Source: Kribbella italica (lineage in GTDB: Bacteria > Actinomycetota > Actinomycetes > Propionibacteriales > Kribbellaceae). From it: a stretch of DNA of 64,000 bases. Below are positions 38,599 through 48,200 of the stretch, piece after piece. The position numbers were made by a program, and so were the translations under genes. The notes below the pieces were generated by a model. It saw nothing but the letters and a program-made list of their open reading frames with translations, did not search any database and was not told where the DNA came from. Where the stretch lies: the NCBI RefSeq assembly GCF_014205135.1, contig NZ_JACHMY010000001.1, positions 62,001 to 126,000 of the forward strand, given 5' to 3'. Position 1 is the first letter of the stretch. Each line of letters starts with the position of its first letter.

Positions 38599-39581
38599 AT
38601 GAACGTTTCGCTGTCGGCGTGGATCATCACCATCGCCGCCCTGCTGGCCCTGCTGGTGCTGGACTTCCTGATCGTGGCCAGGAAGCCGCACGAACCGTCC
38701 CTGCGCGAGGCGACCCTGTGGGTGTCCTTCTACGTCGGCATCGCGCTGCTGTTCGGCGTCGGCCTGACGGTCGCCGCCGGCGGTGAGTCCGGTGGGGAGT
38801 TCTTCGCCGGCTGGCTGACCGAGTACTCGCTGTCGGTCGACAACCTGTTCGTGTTCATCATCATCATGGGCAAGTTCGCCGTGCCCCGGCAGTACCAGCA
38901 GAAGGTGCTGCTGGTCGGGGTCGCGCTGGCGCTGGTGATGCGCGGGATCTTCATCGCCGTCGGGGCGGAGGCGATCTCGCACTTCAACTGGGTGTTCTAC
39001 ATCTTCGGCGCGTTCCTGCTCTACACCGCGTGGAAGCTGGCGACGTCGCACGACGACGAGGACGAGTTCAAGGAGAACGTCGTGCTCGCGAAGGTGCGCA
39101 AGGTGGTGCCGACCACCGAGACGTACCACGAGGCGAAGCTGACCACCCGGATCGACGGCAAGCGGTTCGCGACGCCGATGCTGATCGTGATGATCGCGAT
39201 CGGGACCACGGACCTGCTGTTCGCGCTGGACTCGATCCCGGCGATCTTCGGGCTCACGCAGGAGCCGTATCTGGTGTTCACCGCCAACGCCTTTGCCCTG
39301 ATGGGGTGTTGCGGCAGCTGTTCTTCCTGATCGGCGGGCTGCTGGATCGGCTGGTCTACCTGTCGTACGGGCTGTCGGTGGTGCTCGGGTTCATCGGCGT
39401 GAAGCTGATCCTGGAGGCGCTGCACCACAGCGGCGTGAAGTGGGCGCCGGAGATCCCGATCGTGGTGTCGCTGTCGATCATCCTCGGCACGCTGGTGGTC
39501 ACGGCGGTGCTGAGTCTTGTGAAGTCGTCGCGGGACGAGAAGGCGAAGGCCAGAGAAGAAGAGGTTGCCGGAGTCGAGTGA
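38599..39581 (+). pseudogene. TerC family membrane protein with a frameshift
   Basis: ATG 38599 with GGAGGA. Helices 1-6 read normally (NVSLSAWIITIAALLALLVL; TEYSLSVDNLFVFIIIMGKF with the conserved aspartate; TTDLLFALDSIPAIFG). At about 39305 the expected FALMG-LRQLFFLIGGLLDR is broken: the frame changes, and LFFLIGGLLDRLVYLSYGLS continues to 39581 in another frame. Two extra bases or one missing G in the GGGG run would explain it. TerC proteins are linked to metal (Mn) homeostasis; here it is downstream of the Nramp-like gene. Confidence 0.85.
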
Positions 39582-39595
39582 GGTCACCAAAGAAC

Positions 39596-39630
39596 GCGCC
39601 CCGGCGGACCTTCGGTCCGCCGGGGCGCGG
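39596..39630. terminator. Strong bidirectional terminator
   Basis: CGCGCCCGGCGGACC and GGTCCGCCGGGGCGCG form a 15-base stem with one bulge and a TTC loop, between the convergent TerC-like and GntR genes. Confidence 0.8.
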
Positions 39631-39684
39631 GGGTATGGGAAGGGGGGCCTGGCCGCCGGGGCTCGTCGGCTTCGCCGACGTCGA

Positions 39685-40443
39685 TCAGTCGGTGGTGCGG
39701 CGGCGTCTGGTGGCCGGCTTCTTCTCCGGGGCCGGGGTTGCGGGAGCTTGGCCGGACTGGAGCTCGTGATACGCCGTACGGGTGTGTTCGGTGTGCTCGC
39801 GCATGATCTGGGCGGCCTTGTCCTCGTCGGCCTCGCTGATCGCCTTGACCAGGCGGGCGTGCTCGCGCCAGGAGGCGGCGCCGCGGACGGGGGCGACGGG
39901 GGTGTAGTACCAGCGGACGCGGCGATCGACCTGGCCGGCGAAGTCGACCAGGAAACGGTTGCCGGACATCGCGGTGATCATCGCGTGCAGCTCGCCGTTG
40001 GTGCGCACCGCGCCGTCGATGTCACCGGACTCCTGGAACGCCGTGCCGACCTTGCAGAGCTCCTTGAGCTGCGCGACCGCCTCCTTGGTGGCGTGCCGGG
40101 CCGCGAGCCGCGCGGACTCCGACTCCAGCGCGGCCCGCGCCGCCAGGAGCTGGTCGACCTCGTCCTCGGCCGGGACATGGACCATCGCGCCGAAGCCGGG
40201 GCGCAGGTCCACCCAGCCCTCGTTGTTGAGCCGCTGGAGGGCCTCACGGACGGGCTGGCGGGAGACGCCGAGCATGCCGGCCAGCTCGACCTCGACCAGG
40301 TGCCGGCCGCGCTCCAGCGTGCCGTCGATGATCATCTCGGTGAGGGCCTCGTAGACCGACTCGCGCAGCGGTGTCGGCCGCTTGACGTGCCGAACGCCGG
40401 GGGAGTCGGCGGAGGAATCCGGGCCCGCGCTGATGGTGGTCAT
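39685..40443 (-). CDS. GntR family regulator, FadR subfamily (FCD domain)
   Basis: 252 residues. N-terminal winged helix (LVEVELAGMLGVSRQPVREA; wing GWVDLRPGFGAMV), then an all-helical FCD ligand domain with metal/ligand histidines in GELHAMITAMSGN, WREHARLVKAI and MREHTEHT. The C-terminal tail is basic (KKPATRRRRTTD). ATG 40443 is chosen. A 29-base perfect palindrome lies 24 bases upstream, implying autoregulation. It is the prime candidate for controlling the oxalate island through sites of similar geometry. Confidence 0.9.
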   Translation of the reverse strand: MTTISAGPDSSADSPGVRHVKRPTPLRESVYEALTEMIIDGTLERGRHLVEVELAGMLGVSRQPVREALQRLNNEGWVDLRPGFGAMVHVPAEDEVDQLLAARAALESESARLAARHATKEAVAQLKELCKVGTAFQESGDIDGAVRTNGELHAMITAMSGNRFLVDFAGQVDRRVRWYYTPVAPVRGAASWREHARLVKAISEADEDKAAQIMREHTEHTRTAYHELQSGQAPATPAPEKKPATRRRRTTD

Positions 40444-40467
40444 GAGGTCCTTCCCGAACAACGTGAT

Positions 40468-40496
40468 GGCACTTGGTAGACAGTCTACCAAGTGCC
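40468..40496. promoter_or_regulatory. Perfect 29-base palindromic operator of the GntR gene
   Basis: GGCACTTGGTAGAC-A-GTCTACCAAGTGCC: 14-base arms around a single base, with no mismatch. The core GTAGAC-A-GTCTAC has the GTAnnC-n-GnnTAC layout used by FadR-type repressors. Located 24 bases before the gntR ATG. Confidence 0.8.
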
Positions 40497-40683
40497 AGGT
40501 CTGTTGCCACGCTCTTCGTTGAGCTAGCGGATTTTCTTGTGGTGGAGCCTGACGGTTCCCGTCCTGCTCCCGGTGCTCCGGATCCATGGATCGTGTCCCG
40601 CGGGGAGTCCGCCGCCGCGGTCCGGATCCAGGTGCCGGCGGGTGCCGGTCATCCGTGCCCGGAGCACCGATTCGGGGTGTGGG

Positions 40684-40848
40684 TCAGGCCGCTGTCGTCT
40701 CACGCACGGGCTGCTGGGCCTCGTCGTCGCGCCGGGTCTCGTGGGCCCGGTCGATGTCGGCGTCGAGGTTCAGTTCCCGCCGCAGCTCCGGGGAGTCCGG
40801 GAACTGCCGGCGAGCTGCGAGAGCGCCGAACCTACGGGTGAAGATCAT
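40684..40848 (-). CDS. Small hypothetical protein in the oxalate/formate region
   Basis: 54 residues, starting MIFTRRFGALAARRQFPDSP; very charged, no membrane helix. GGAAG lies just before the ATG at 40848, and an island-type operator (40874-40889) lies 26 bases upstream, so it is probably expressed with the oxalate genes. Not recognised. It sits between formate dehydrogenase and gntR. Confidence 0.55.
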   Translation of the reverse strand: MIFTRRFGALAARRQFPDSPELRRELNLDADIDRAHETRRDDEAQQPVRETTAA

Positions 40849-40873
40849 TTCTTCCTCTCTCTCTAAATACTGG

Positions 40874-40889
40874 CTACTGCATACATTCA
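40874..40889. promoter_or_regulatory. Island-type operator upstream of the 54-residue gene
   Basis: CTACTGCATACATTCA matches the reverse complement of the 28730 site over its first 11 bases (CTACTGCATAC). It lies in the gap between the fdh stop and the small gene. Confidence 0.5.
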
Positions 40890-40957
40890 ACCAGAGGGAT
40901 CTGGGCGTTATGCCCGGATCTCACGTGATCCCGGTAACACGGTGTCCCTACGGGTTC

Positions 40958-42118
40958 TCACGACTTCGCCGAGTAGGAGTGCGCGCCGGCTCCGGCCAGC
41001 CGGCCGCCGTCGACGATCAGGTACTCGTCGCGGATCGGCGTCCGCGCGAACCACGACTCGAGAATCTCGCGCGTCCCCGCGGCGTACCGGGTCTGCGCCG
41101 ACAGCGACGAGCCGGAGATGTGCGGCGTCATGCCGTGGTGCGGCATCGAGCGCCACGGGTGGTCGGCCGGTGCGGGCTGCGGGTACCAGACGTCCCCGGC
41201 GTACCCGGCGAGCTGTCCGCTCTCCAGGGCCCGTACGACGGCGTCGCGGTCGACGATCTTGGCCCGGGCGGTGTTGATCAGGTAGGTGCCGCGCTTCATC
41301 GTCGCGAGCAGCTTGTCGTCGAACAACCCCTCGGTCTCCGGGTGCAGCGGTGCGTTGATGGTCACCACGTCGCAGTGCGGCACCATGCTCGCGGTGTCGG
41401 GGTGGAAGGTCAGGTTGAGCTCGCGCTCGACCGACTCGGGCAGCCGGTGCCGGTCGGTGTAGTGCAGCTTCATGTCGAACGGCGCGAGGCGGCGCAGGAC
41501 CGCGAGCCCGATCCGGCCGGCCGCGACGGTGCCGACGTGCAGGCCTTCGACGTCGTACGAGCGGGAGACGGCGTCGGCGATGTTCCAGCCGCCGTCGGTG
41601 ACGATCTGGTAGGAGGGGATGTAGTTGCGGACCAGGCCGAGCGTCATCATCACCACGTGCTCGGCGACGCTGATGCTGTTGGAGTAGGTGACCTCGGCAA
41701 CGGTCACGCCGGCCGCGATCGCGGCGTCCAGGTCGACGTGGTCGGAGCCGATACCGGCCGTGATCGCCAGCTTCAGGTGCGGCGCCTTCGCGATCCGCTC
41801 CGCGGTCAGGTACGCCGGCCAGAACGGCTGCGAGATGACGATGTCGGTGTCGGGCAGCTCACGGTCGAGGACCGAGTCGTCGCCCTCCTTCGACGAGGTC
41901 ACGACCAGCGTGTGGCCCTGGCTCTCCAGGAAGTTCCGCAGGCCGAGCTCGCCGGACACGCTGCCGAGCAGCGCGCCGGGCCGGAAGTCGATCGCCGACG
42001 GGGACGGCGCGGTCTGTCCGCCGGGGTAGGACTCGATGACCGGTACGTCGTCGCGCGCGTACGACGTCGGGTAGCCGTCGGTCGGGTCGTCGTACAGGAC
42101 GCAGAGGACCTTCGCCAT
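40958..42118 (-). CDS. fdh: NAD-dependent formate dehydrogenase
   Basis: 386-residue D-2-hydroxyacid dehydrogenase-fold enzyme oxidising formate to CO2 with NADH. Diagnostic features are QPFWPAYLTAERI near the formate site, the NSISVAEHVVMMTL segment with the substrate asparagine, NAD loop VGTVAAGRIGLAVLRRL, NAD-selective YTDRHRLPE, and the catalytic histidine in TPHISGSSLSAQTRYAAG. The ATG at 42118 has AAGGAG 9 bases upstream; an in-frame TTG three codons earlier abuts that site. Metal-free cytosolic type. It consumes the formate made from oxalate. The LysR gene upstream probably regulates it. Confidence 0.95.
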   Translation of the reverse strand: MAKVLCVLYDDPTDGYPTSYARDDVPVIESYPGGQTAPSPSAIDFRPGALLGSVSGELGLRNFLESQGHTLVVTSSKEGDDSVLDRELPDTDIVISQPFWPAYLTAERIAKAPHLKLAITAGIGSDHVDLDAAIAAGVTVAEVTYSNSISVAEHVVMMTLGLVRNYIPSYQIVTDGGWNIADAVSRSYDVEGLHVGTVAAGRIGLAVLRRLAPFDMKLHYTDRHRLPESVERELNLTFHPDTASMVPHCDVVTINAPLHPETEGLFDDKLLATMKRGTYLINTARAKIVDRDAVVRALESGQLAGYAGDVWYPQPAPADHPWRSMPHHGMTPHISGSSLSAQTRYAAGTREILESWFARTPIRDEYLIVDGGRLAGAGAHSYSAKS

Positions 42119-42220
42119 GGTGAGCAACTCCTTGTTCTGAAGGGGTTTCCGTCCCTTCAGCCTGGCGGTGACGAGGCCGCCAGGTCCAAGACTTGCTCGC
42201 TATGTCGGGATAGCGGGCGG

Positions 42221-43174
42221 CTATCCGGCCAGCTCCGACGAATAGCCGGAGCCCATCAGATGCACGTCCAGCAGCTCGTCCAGCGCGGTGTGCACGCCGG
42301 CCTGCCGCGCGACGTCGAGCAGAGCGCGGGCCAGGACCGGCTCGGGGCTGCGGGCGGCGATCACCAGTCCCACTCGCGGTCCGTGCGCGGGGCTCTTCAG
42401 CGGTACGACGCGCATCCCGTCCGGTACGCCGAACATGTGCAGCCAGGCGTGCGAGATGACGGTCGACCAGTGGTTGCCGTGCAGGTGGCTGTAGAGACCG
42501 GAGACGGTGTCGCTCTCGATCGCGGGCTCGGCACTGACGCCGTCGTCGGTGAAGTAGCCGTTCATGATCCGGCGGTTGCGCATCTGCGGCGACAGCAGGC
42601 ACAACGGCTGCTCGGCGACCTGCCCCCAACTGGCGACCGGCAGGTTGGCCAGGTCGCTGTCCTGCGGGGTGAGCAGCAGGTAGCGCTCCTCGTACAAGGG
42701 GGTCTTGCGCACACTGCCGAGCGTGTCGTCGTCGAGGTAGGTCATCGCGACGTCCAGCTCGAACCCGGCCAGCTTCTGGGTGATGTCGCGCGACGACAGC
42801 GACTCCAGCGTCACCCGGGCCTGGTCGTGCCGCTCGCAGAACGGCGTGGTCAGCAGGGAGACGACCGGCATCGCGGTCGGGATCGCGCCGAGCCGCAGCG
42901 TGCCGGTCAGGCCGCCGCGCATCACCGACAGCTCGTGGCGCAGGGCGTCGCGCTCGGCGAGGATGCGCTGGGCCCAGAGCAGGACGCGTTCACCCTCGGG
43001 AGTAAGGCCTTCGAAGCGGCGGCCGCGGCGCACGATCGGGACGTCGAGCTCCTGCTCGAGCTTGCGGATCGCGGCCGACAGTGACGGCTGGGAGACGTAG
43101 CAGGCGTCGGCGGCCCGGGCGAAGTGGCGTTCGCGGGCGAGGGCGACGAGGTACTCGAGCTGGCGGAGCAACAT
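42221..43174 (-). CDS. LysR family transcriptional regulator
   Basis: 317 residues. N-terminal HTH (RQLEYLVALARERHFARAAD and VSQPSLSAAIRKLEQEL) with a substrate-binding domain starting near residue 90 (GTLRLGAIPTAMPV). It precedes fdh in the same direction with a 102-base gap, unlike the usual divergent LysR layout. LysR proteins related to FdsR control formate dehydrogenases in several bacteria, so formate control is a reasonable inference. Confidence 0.88.
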   Translation of the reverse strand: MLLRQLEYLVALARERHFARAADACYVSQPSLSAAIRKLEQELDVPIVRRGRRFEGLTPEGERVLLWAQRILAERDALRHELSVMRGGLTGTLRLGAIPTAMPVVSLLTTPFCERHDQARVTLESLSSRDITQKLAGFELDVAMTYLDDDTLGSVRKTPLYEERYLLLTPQDSDLANLPVASWGQVAEQPLCLLSPQMRNRRIMNGYFTDDGVSAEPAIESDTVSGLYSHLHGNHWSTVISHAWLHMFGVPDGMRVVPLKSPAHGPRVGLVIAARSPEPVLARALLDVARQAGVHTALDELLDVHLMGSGYSSELAG

Positions 43175-43286
43175 GGATCAGCCTCGTTCCGGCCGGACGG
43201 AATACCGATCGCTTGTATACATAATCCAGTATTACATGCAGGTGAAGTGGCTGGAAGGCCGAGGGTGCCGAGGAGGGGACGGGTAG

Positions 43287-43302
43287 TGTGACCTGGATCA
43301 CA
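43287..43302. promoter_or_regulatory. CRP-like binding site
   Basis: TGTGACCTGGATCACA is an exact TGTGA-N6-TCACA palindrome, the binding pattern of Crp/GlxR-type cAMP regulators. It lies between the LysR gene start (43174) and the hydrolase start (43382). A TTGTATACA element at 43214-43222 lies closer to LysR. Confidence 0.6.
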
Positions 43303-43381
43303 GTTGTGGGGTGTCTGCCCGGCGGTGCTTCGTTCGACGCGTTGGCACAGGCACCAGTCAGGCGACGCAAAGGACAGCGAC

Positions 43382-44152
43382 ATGGACAAGGTCATCTCCT
43401 CGGACGGTACCGAGATCGCGTACGACACGTTCGGGTCCGGGCCCGCTCTGGTCCTGGTGGCCGGCGCGATGACCGACCGGCTGTCGTACGGGCCGAGGGC
43501 GGCTGTGCTCGGCGAGTACTTCACGGTCGTCACCTACGACCGGAGGGGACGCGGCGACTCGGGCGACCAGCCGGAGTACGCGGTCGAGTGTGAGGTCGAG
43601 GATCTGGAGGCGGTCCGGGCGGTCACCGGTGCGACGTACGGGTCGGCTGACTCCTCGGGCGTGATGGTGCTGCTGCGGGCGGCCGCGGCCGGATCGGCGT
43701 TCGACAAGCTGTCGATCATGGAGCCGCCGTTCCGTGTGGAGGGCGCGCCGCCGGCGCCGCACCGCTATCTCGAGCGACTGCAGGAGTTCGTTGCCGAGGG
43801 CAACCCGGGTGGGGCCGCGGAGCTGTTCATGGTCGAGGCGGTGGGGCAGCCGCAGGAGCAGGTCGACGCGATGAGGTCCGCGCCGTTCTGGGCCGGTCTG
43901 GAGGCGATCGCGCCAACGCTGGTCTACGACGCGCTGCAGTTGGACGGCGAGGTGCCGAAGGACCTGCTCGCGACGGTCGCGCAGCCGACGCTGGCGCTGC
44001 ACAGCACGTCCAGCCCGGAGTGGCTCCAGCGAGCTACCGCCGCGGCTGCTGCCGCTCTGCCGAACAGCACGCTGCTCGGGCTCGAGGGGAGCTTCCACGA
44101 CATCGCGCCGGAGGTGCTGGCGCCGGCGCTGGTCAACCACTTCCTCGGTTAG
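43382..44152 (+). CDS. Alpha/beta hydrolase with altered nucleophile elbow
   Basis: 256 residues of the prolyl-aminopeptidase/esterase-like fold: DGTEIAYDTFGSGPALVLV opening, YDRRGRGDSGDQPEYAVE, and C-terminal base histidine in LEGSFHDIAPE. The usual GxSxG elbow is replaced by YGSADSSGVMVLL, where the first glycine is missing. It may be inactive or use an unusual elbow. Single gene, possibly under the CRP-like site. Confidence 0.8.
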   Translation: MDKVISSDGTEIAYDTFGSGPALVLVAGAMTDRLSYGPRAAVLGEYFTVVTYDRRGRGDSGDQPEYAVECEVEDLEAVRAVTGATYGSADSSGVMVLLRAAAAGSAFDKLSIMEPPFRVEGAPPAPHRYLERLQEFVAEGNPGGAAELFMVEAVGQPQEQVDAMRSAPFWAGLEAIAPTLVYDALQLDGEVPKDLLATVAQPTLALHSTSSPEWLQRATAAAAAALPNSTLLGLEGSFHDIAPEVLAPALVNHFLG

Positions 44153-44296
44153 CGGTCGTCGTACGCGTCTCTGGCGGGTACCGGCGGGCTGCCCCTGGGC
44201 GCCTTTCGACTGCCTCCGGAATCGCCGTAAAGAAGTCGTAAGCGGGTCGGGTGATGCTTCTCGGCATCAACTCGATCCGCTCGAAAGGCGACTCCG

Positions 44297-44848
44297 ATGC
44301 GCAAGCTCAAGCTCCAGGTCCAGACCACGGCCGACGGGTTCATGGCCGGCCTGAACCACGAGATGGACTGGATGCGGTTCCCCTGGACCGACGACCTGAG
44401 CGCGTACGTCGACGCGTTGACCACGCCGGTCGACACGATCGTGCTCGGCCGCAAGCTCGCCGAGGGTTTCATCCCGGCCTGGGCGTCGCGCCCGGAGCAC
44501 GAGGACGAGGCGTCGATCGACTGGATGAACAACACGCCCAAGGTGGTCGTCAGCCGGAGCCTGACCGCGTCGCCGTGGGACAACGCCGTGGTCGCGAACG
44601 ACCTGGTCAAGGCCGTCACCGAACTCAAGTCCCAGCCGGGCGGCGACCTGATCGCGTACGGCGGCAGCACGCTGATCACCGGGCTGATCGCCGAGGGCCT
44701 GGTCGACGACATCTACCTGTTCGTCAACCCGACCGCGATCGGCGCGGGACTGCCGGTGTTCCCGGTCGGTGCTCAGCCGCTCGATCTGGTCGAGGCCGTC
44801 GGGTTCGAGTGCGGCATCACCGCGCTGCACTTCGTACCGAAGCCCTAG
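44297..44848 (+). CDS. RibD C-terminal/dihydrofolate-reductase-like protein
   Basis: 183 residues with the DHFR-like fold: MRKLKLQVQTTADGFMAGL, TIVLGRKLAEGF, VVVSRSLT, the NADPH-type loop DLIAYGGSTLITGLI and DIYLFVNPTAIGAG. Such YyaP/YwjB-type proteins are common in actinobacteria; the substrate is unknown and a role in riboflavin synthesis is unlikely without a deaminase domain. Confidence 0.88.
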   Translation: MRKLKLQVQTTADGFMAGLNHEMDWMRFPWTDDLSAYVDALTTPVDTIVLGRKLAEGFIPAWASRPEHEDEASIDWMNNTPKVVVSRSLTASPWDNAVVANDLVKAVTELKSQPGGDLIAYGGSTLITGLIAEGLVDDIYLFVNPTAIGAGLPVFPVGAQPLDLVEAVGFECGITALHFVPKP

Positions 44849-44880
44849 GTCGTCGTCACGGGGGCACGCTGACGTCGGCG

Positions 44881-44902
44881 CCGGCCTTCCGCGGAAGGCC
44901 GG
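44881..44902. terminator. Palindromic terminator
   Basis: CCGGCCTTCC-GC-GGAAGGCCGG is a perfect 10-base stem between converging genes; no T-run. Confidence 0.65.
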
Positions 44903-44919
44903 TCCGCCGGTGGGTCAGG

Positions 44920-45147
44920 TCAGAGAACGTGCAGCTTGTCGAAGGGGGCGAGGACCCGGAGCAGCTTGCCGCCGCCGAGATCGACCACCACCGCGTGCGT
45001 TCCCTCGACGGCGCTGATCCGGCCCATCCCCTCCTTGTCGTGGGAGACCCGGTCGCCCTCCTCGAAGGTCTTGATCGGCTTGGGTTCCCTGGGCTTGAAG
45101 GGACTCGTGGACAGGTGACGACGCGTCGTCGCGCGAGAAGGCTCCAT
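44920..45147 (-). CDS. Small SH3/CarD-like hypothetical protein
   Basis: 75 residues. The core FEEGDRVSHDKEGMGRISAV is followed by EGTHAVVVDLGGG and LLRVLAPFDKLHVL, a pattern like a single KOW/CarD-type beta-barrel seen in many actinobacterial small proteins. N-terminal tail is basic. Function unknown. Confidence 0.7.
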   Translation of the reverse strand: MEPSRATTRRHLSTSPFKPREPKPIKTFEEGDRVSHDKEGMGRISAVEGTHAVVVDLGGGKLLRVLAPFDKLHVL

Positions 45148-45259
45148 CAGAACTCAAGTATGCGCCTCTTTCCGCCGTCGCGTCTCGGCCAGGCTTGTCA
45201 AAGCTGATCGCCCGGTCGCGTTCGGTAGTAGTCCGAGCACTGTGGGTGCTCGTCGTGTG

Positions 45260-48200
45260 TCAGTTGGGCTGGGTGCCCGTCACCGTGACCTCGGCCAGGG
45301 CGATCACACCGGCGCTGGTGGCCGGCGACTGCACCTTGACGTACCGGGCCACGGTGTTGGTCGGCCGACTGGTGACCGCCCCCGGCGTCGCCCCGAGGCT
45401 CAGCTTGGTCACCGTGGAGTCGGCCATCAGCTGGGCGTAGGTCCGGCCCGACATGCTGGCGGTGGAGAGGAACACCACCGCGTTGTTCAGCTTGTCGGCC
45501 GAGGCGTCGGTCCGGTTGTGCACCGTGACGTTGCCGACCCGGGAGTTGGTCAGCAGGTCGACCTGCCACCACGGCTGCGAGCTGGACGCCGTCCGGCTCA
45601 CCGACCCGGCGGCGAAGACGCCGTTGGTGTTCCCGTCCACGGCGCGGGCGGCGGTGCCGACGTCGGTCGACGACTGCGTGGCCGGCCGGTTGGTGGACAG
45701 GTTCACGGTGCCGGTGGTGCCGCCGACCTGCAGCTCGGCCAGGTTCAGGGTGGCGAAGATGCTCGACAGCTGCACCCGCACGTACCGGCCGGTGGCGTTG
45801 CCCGCGTTCAGGGTCAGGCTGTTGGTGGCGGACGAGAACGCCGAGAACGACATCTCCTTCACCGAGTCGTCGGCCTGCAGCGAGGACATCGACCGGCCGG
45901 TCATGCTGGTCGAGGAGATGAACACCGAGCCGCTGCCCATCCGGTTCGAGTCGGTCCGGCTCCACACCGTGACCGTGGAGACGGCCGCCGCGGAACCGAG
46001 GTCGACCTGCCACCACGGCTGGGTGGAGAGGTTGGTCTGGGTCACCGAGCCGCTCGCGAACACGCCGTTGGTGTTGCCGTCCACCGCCCGGGCCGCCACC
46101 GCGGTACCGCTGGTGCTCGACTGGGTGGCGGCCTTGCCCCGGGCCAGGTTCGGACCGGTGACGGTCACCGTGGTGGTCGACACCGCGCTGTCCACCTTGC
46201 CGTCCCGCACGACCAGGCTGAAGGTCAGCGTGGCCGGTGTGGACGGGGTGGTGAAGGTCGGCTTCTGCACCGTCCGGCTGGACAGCGTCACCGCGGGTCC
46301 ACCGGTCTGGGTCCAGGTGTAGGTGAGTGGGTCGTTGTCGGCGTCGCGGCTGCCGGAGCCGTCCAGCGTCGCGGTGACGCCGGACTCGGCCGACTGCGCC
46401 GCCCCCGCGCTCGCCACCGGCACCGTGTTGTTGGTGGTGACCGTGGTGGTGACGGCGGGGCTGTTGGCCTTGCCGTCCCGCACCACCAGGCTGAACGTCA
46501 GCGTGGTCTTGGTGGACGGGGCGGTGAAGGTCGGCTTCTGCACCGTCCGGCTGGACAGCGTCACCGCGGGTCCACCGGTCTGGGTCCACGTGTAGGTGAG
46601 CGGGTCGTTGTCGGCGTCGCGGCTGCCGGAGCCGTCCAGCGTCACCGCGGCACCCGTGTTGACCGTCTGCGCCGTACCGGCGTTCGCCACCGGCACCTGG
46701 TTGACCGGGCTGGTGGTGGTCACCGTTGTGGTCGCCGCCGCGCTGTTGGCCAGGCCGTCCCGCACCACCAGGCTGAAGGTCAGCGTGGAGGCCGAGGACG
46801 GGGCGGTGAAGGTCGGCTTCGCGGCCGTCGTACTGGACAGCGTCACCGCCGGTCCACCGGTCTGGGTCCACGCGTAGGTGAGGTCGTCGCCGTCGGCGTC
46901 GGTGCCGGACCCGTTCAGGGTCACGGTCGTACCAGCCACGACCGACTGCGGCGCACCCGCGTTCGCCACCGGGACGCGGTTGTTCGACTCCGAGAGCGGC
47001 CGCGGGGTGCAGTTGCTCATCGAGACCGTGAAGGGCTGGACGTCGTTGTCCGTCTCGATCAGGGCTCCGTCCTCGGCGCCGTCAAGCGAGATGGTGTACG
47101 ACTGGCCGGCGTTCACGCGGATCTCGGTCCACTCGTCCGTACCGCGTTCCCACTCGACGATCAGGACCCGGCCGGTGACCACGCGGACGGTGCACCCGTC
47201 GGCCCAGGAACCCATGTACGGGTAGAGCGGAACGCCCGACTCCGTGTAGACGTTGCGTGCGTTGTCGCCGGCGCGGCCGTTGCCCTGGTACGCCGTTCCG
47301 ACCGGCCAGGTGATCACGCCGCCGTACCAGTCACCGGGGTTCTCGCCGGTGCCGGCGTAGCGCCAGCGGGCGTTGACCCAGGAGACCGGGTCGCAGGTGG
47401 TGGGGTCGGTGCAGTCGGGCGGCGTCGGCGGGACCGGCGGGCCGGGCACGAAGGCGTACTCGAACGGCGTACCGCTCTGCACGCTGACGATGCTGCTGCC
47501 GCTCAGAGTGGTCGGCACGGTGTAGCTCTGGCCGGCCGACAGGTTGGCCAGCGACGCGTGCGAGTCCCCGACCGGGCCGGAGAACACGGTGGCGCTGCCC
47601 GACGTGATGGTGATCTTCCAGTTCGCCAGCTGCGGGGCCGGCGCGTAGACGTCGTGCGAGGCCGTGTAGCCGTAGCGGGCCCTGGTGGGGTCGGTCTCGG
47701 CCGGCCAGACGGCGGCGTACCCGCTGTCCGACGGACCCCACGGGCACGGGCTGCTGGTGCAGGTCCAGGTCACCCGGGGCGACTCGCCGTCGCCGGCCGG
47801 CGGGGGCGTGACCGGCCCACCCGGGGTGAACGTGTACTCGAACGCGGCGCCGCCCTGCACGCTCACGATGCTGCTGCTGCTCAGGGCGCTCGACACGGTG
47901 TAGCTCTCGCCGGCCGACAGCGCGGCCAGCGACGAGTGCGAGTCCCCGACCGGGCCCGCGTACACGGCGGCGCTGCCGGAGGTGACGGTGATCTTCCAGC
48001 CGGCCACCTTCGCCGCCGTGGCGTACACGTCGTGGGAGACGGTGTAGCCGTAGCGGGTCCGGGTGGGCTCGACCGTCGCGGGCCAGACTGCCGCGTTGCT
48101 GGTGTAGCTCGTACCCGACGGGCAGGGCGTGCCGGTGCAGTTCCAGGTGGCCGGCACCGATCCGTCGCCGGACGCCGGCGGCGGCGTGGTCGGCTCGCCC

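Noticed and set aside
40473-40841. Plus-strand frame of 122 codons between gntR and the 54-residue gene
   Set aside because: Part of it looks protein-like, but the start is inside the gntR palindrome, there is no ribosome site, and it overlaps the better-supported minus-strand gene.
45453-46877. Possible CRISPR or tandem repeat array from the regular repeats
   Set aside because: The repeats are about 270-330 bases, in frame, and encode Ig/PKD-like domains; no short direct repeats with unique spacers were seen anywhere in the window.
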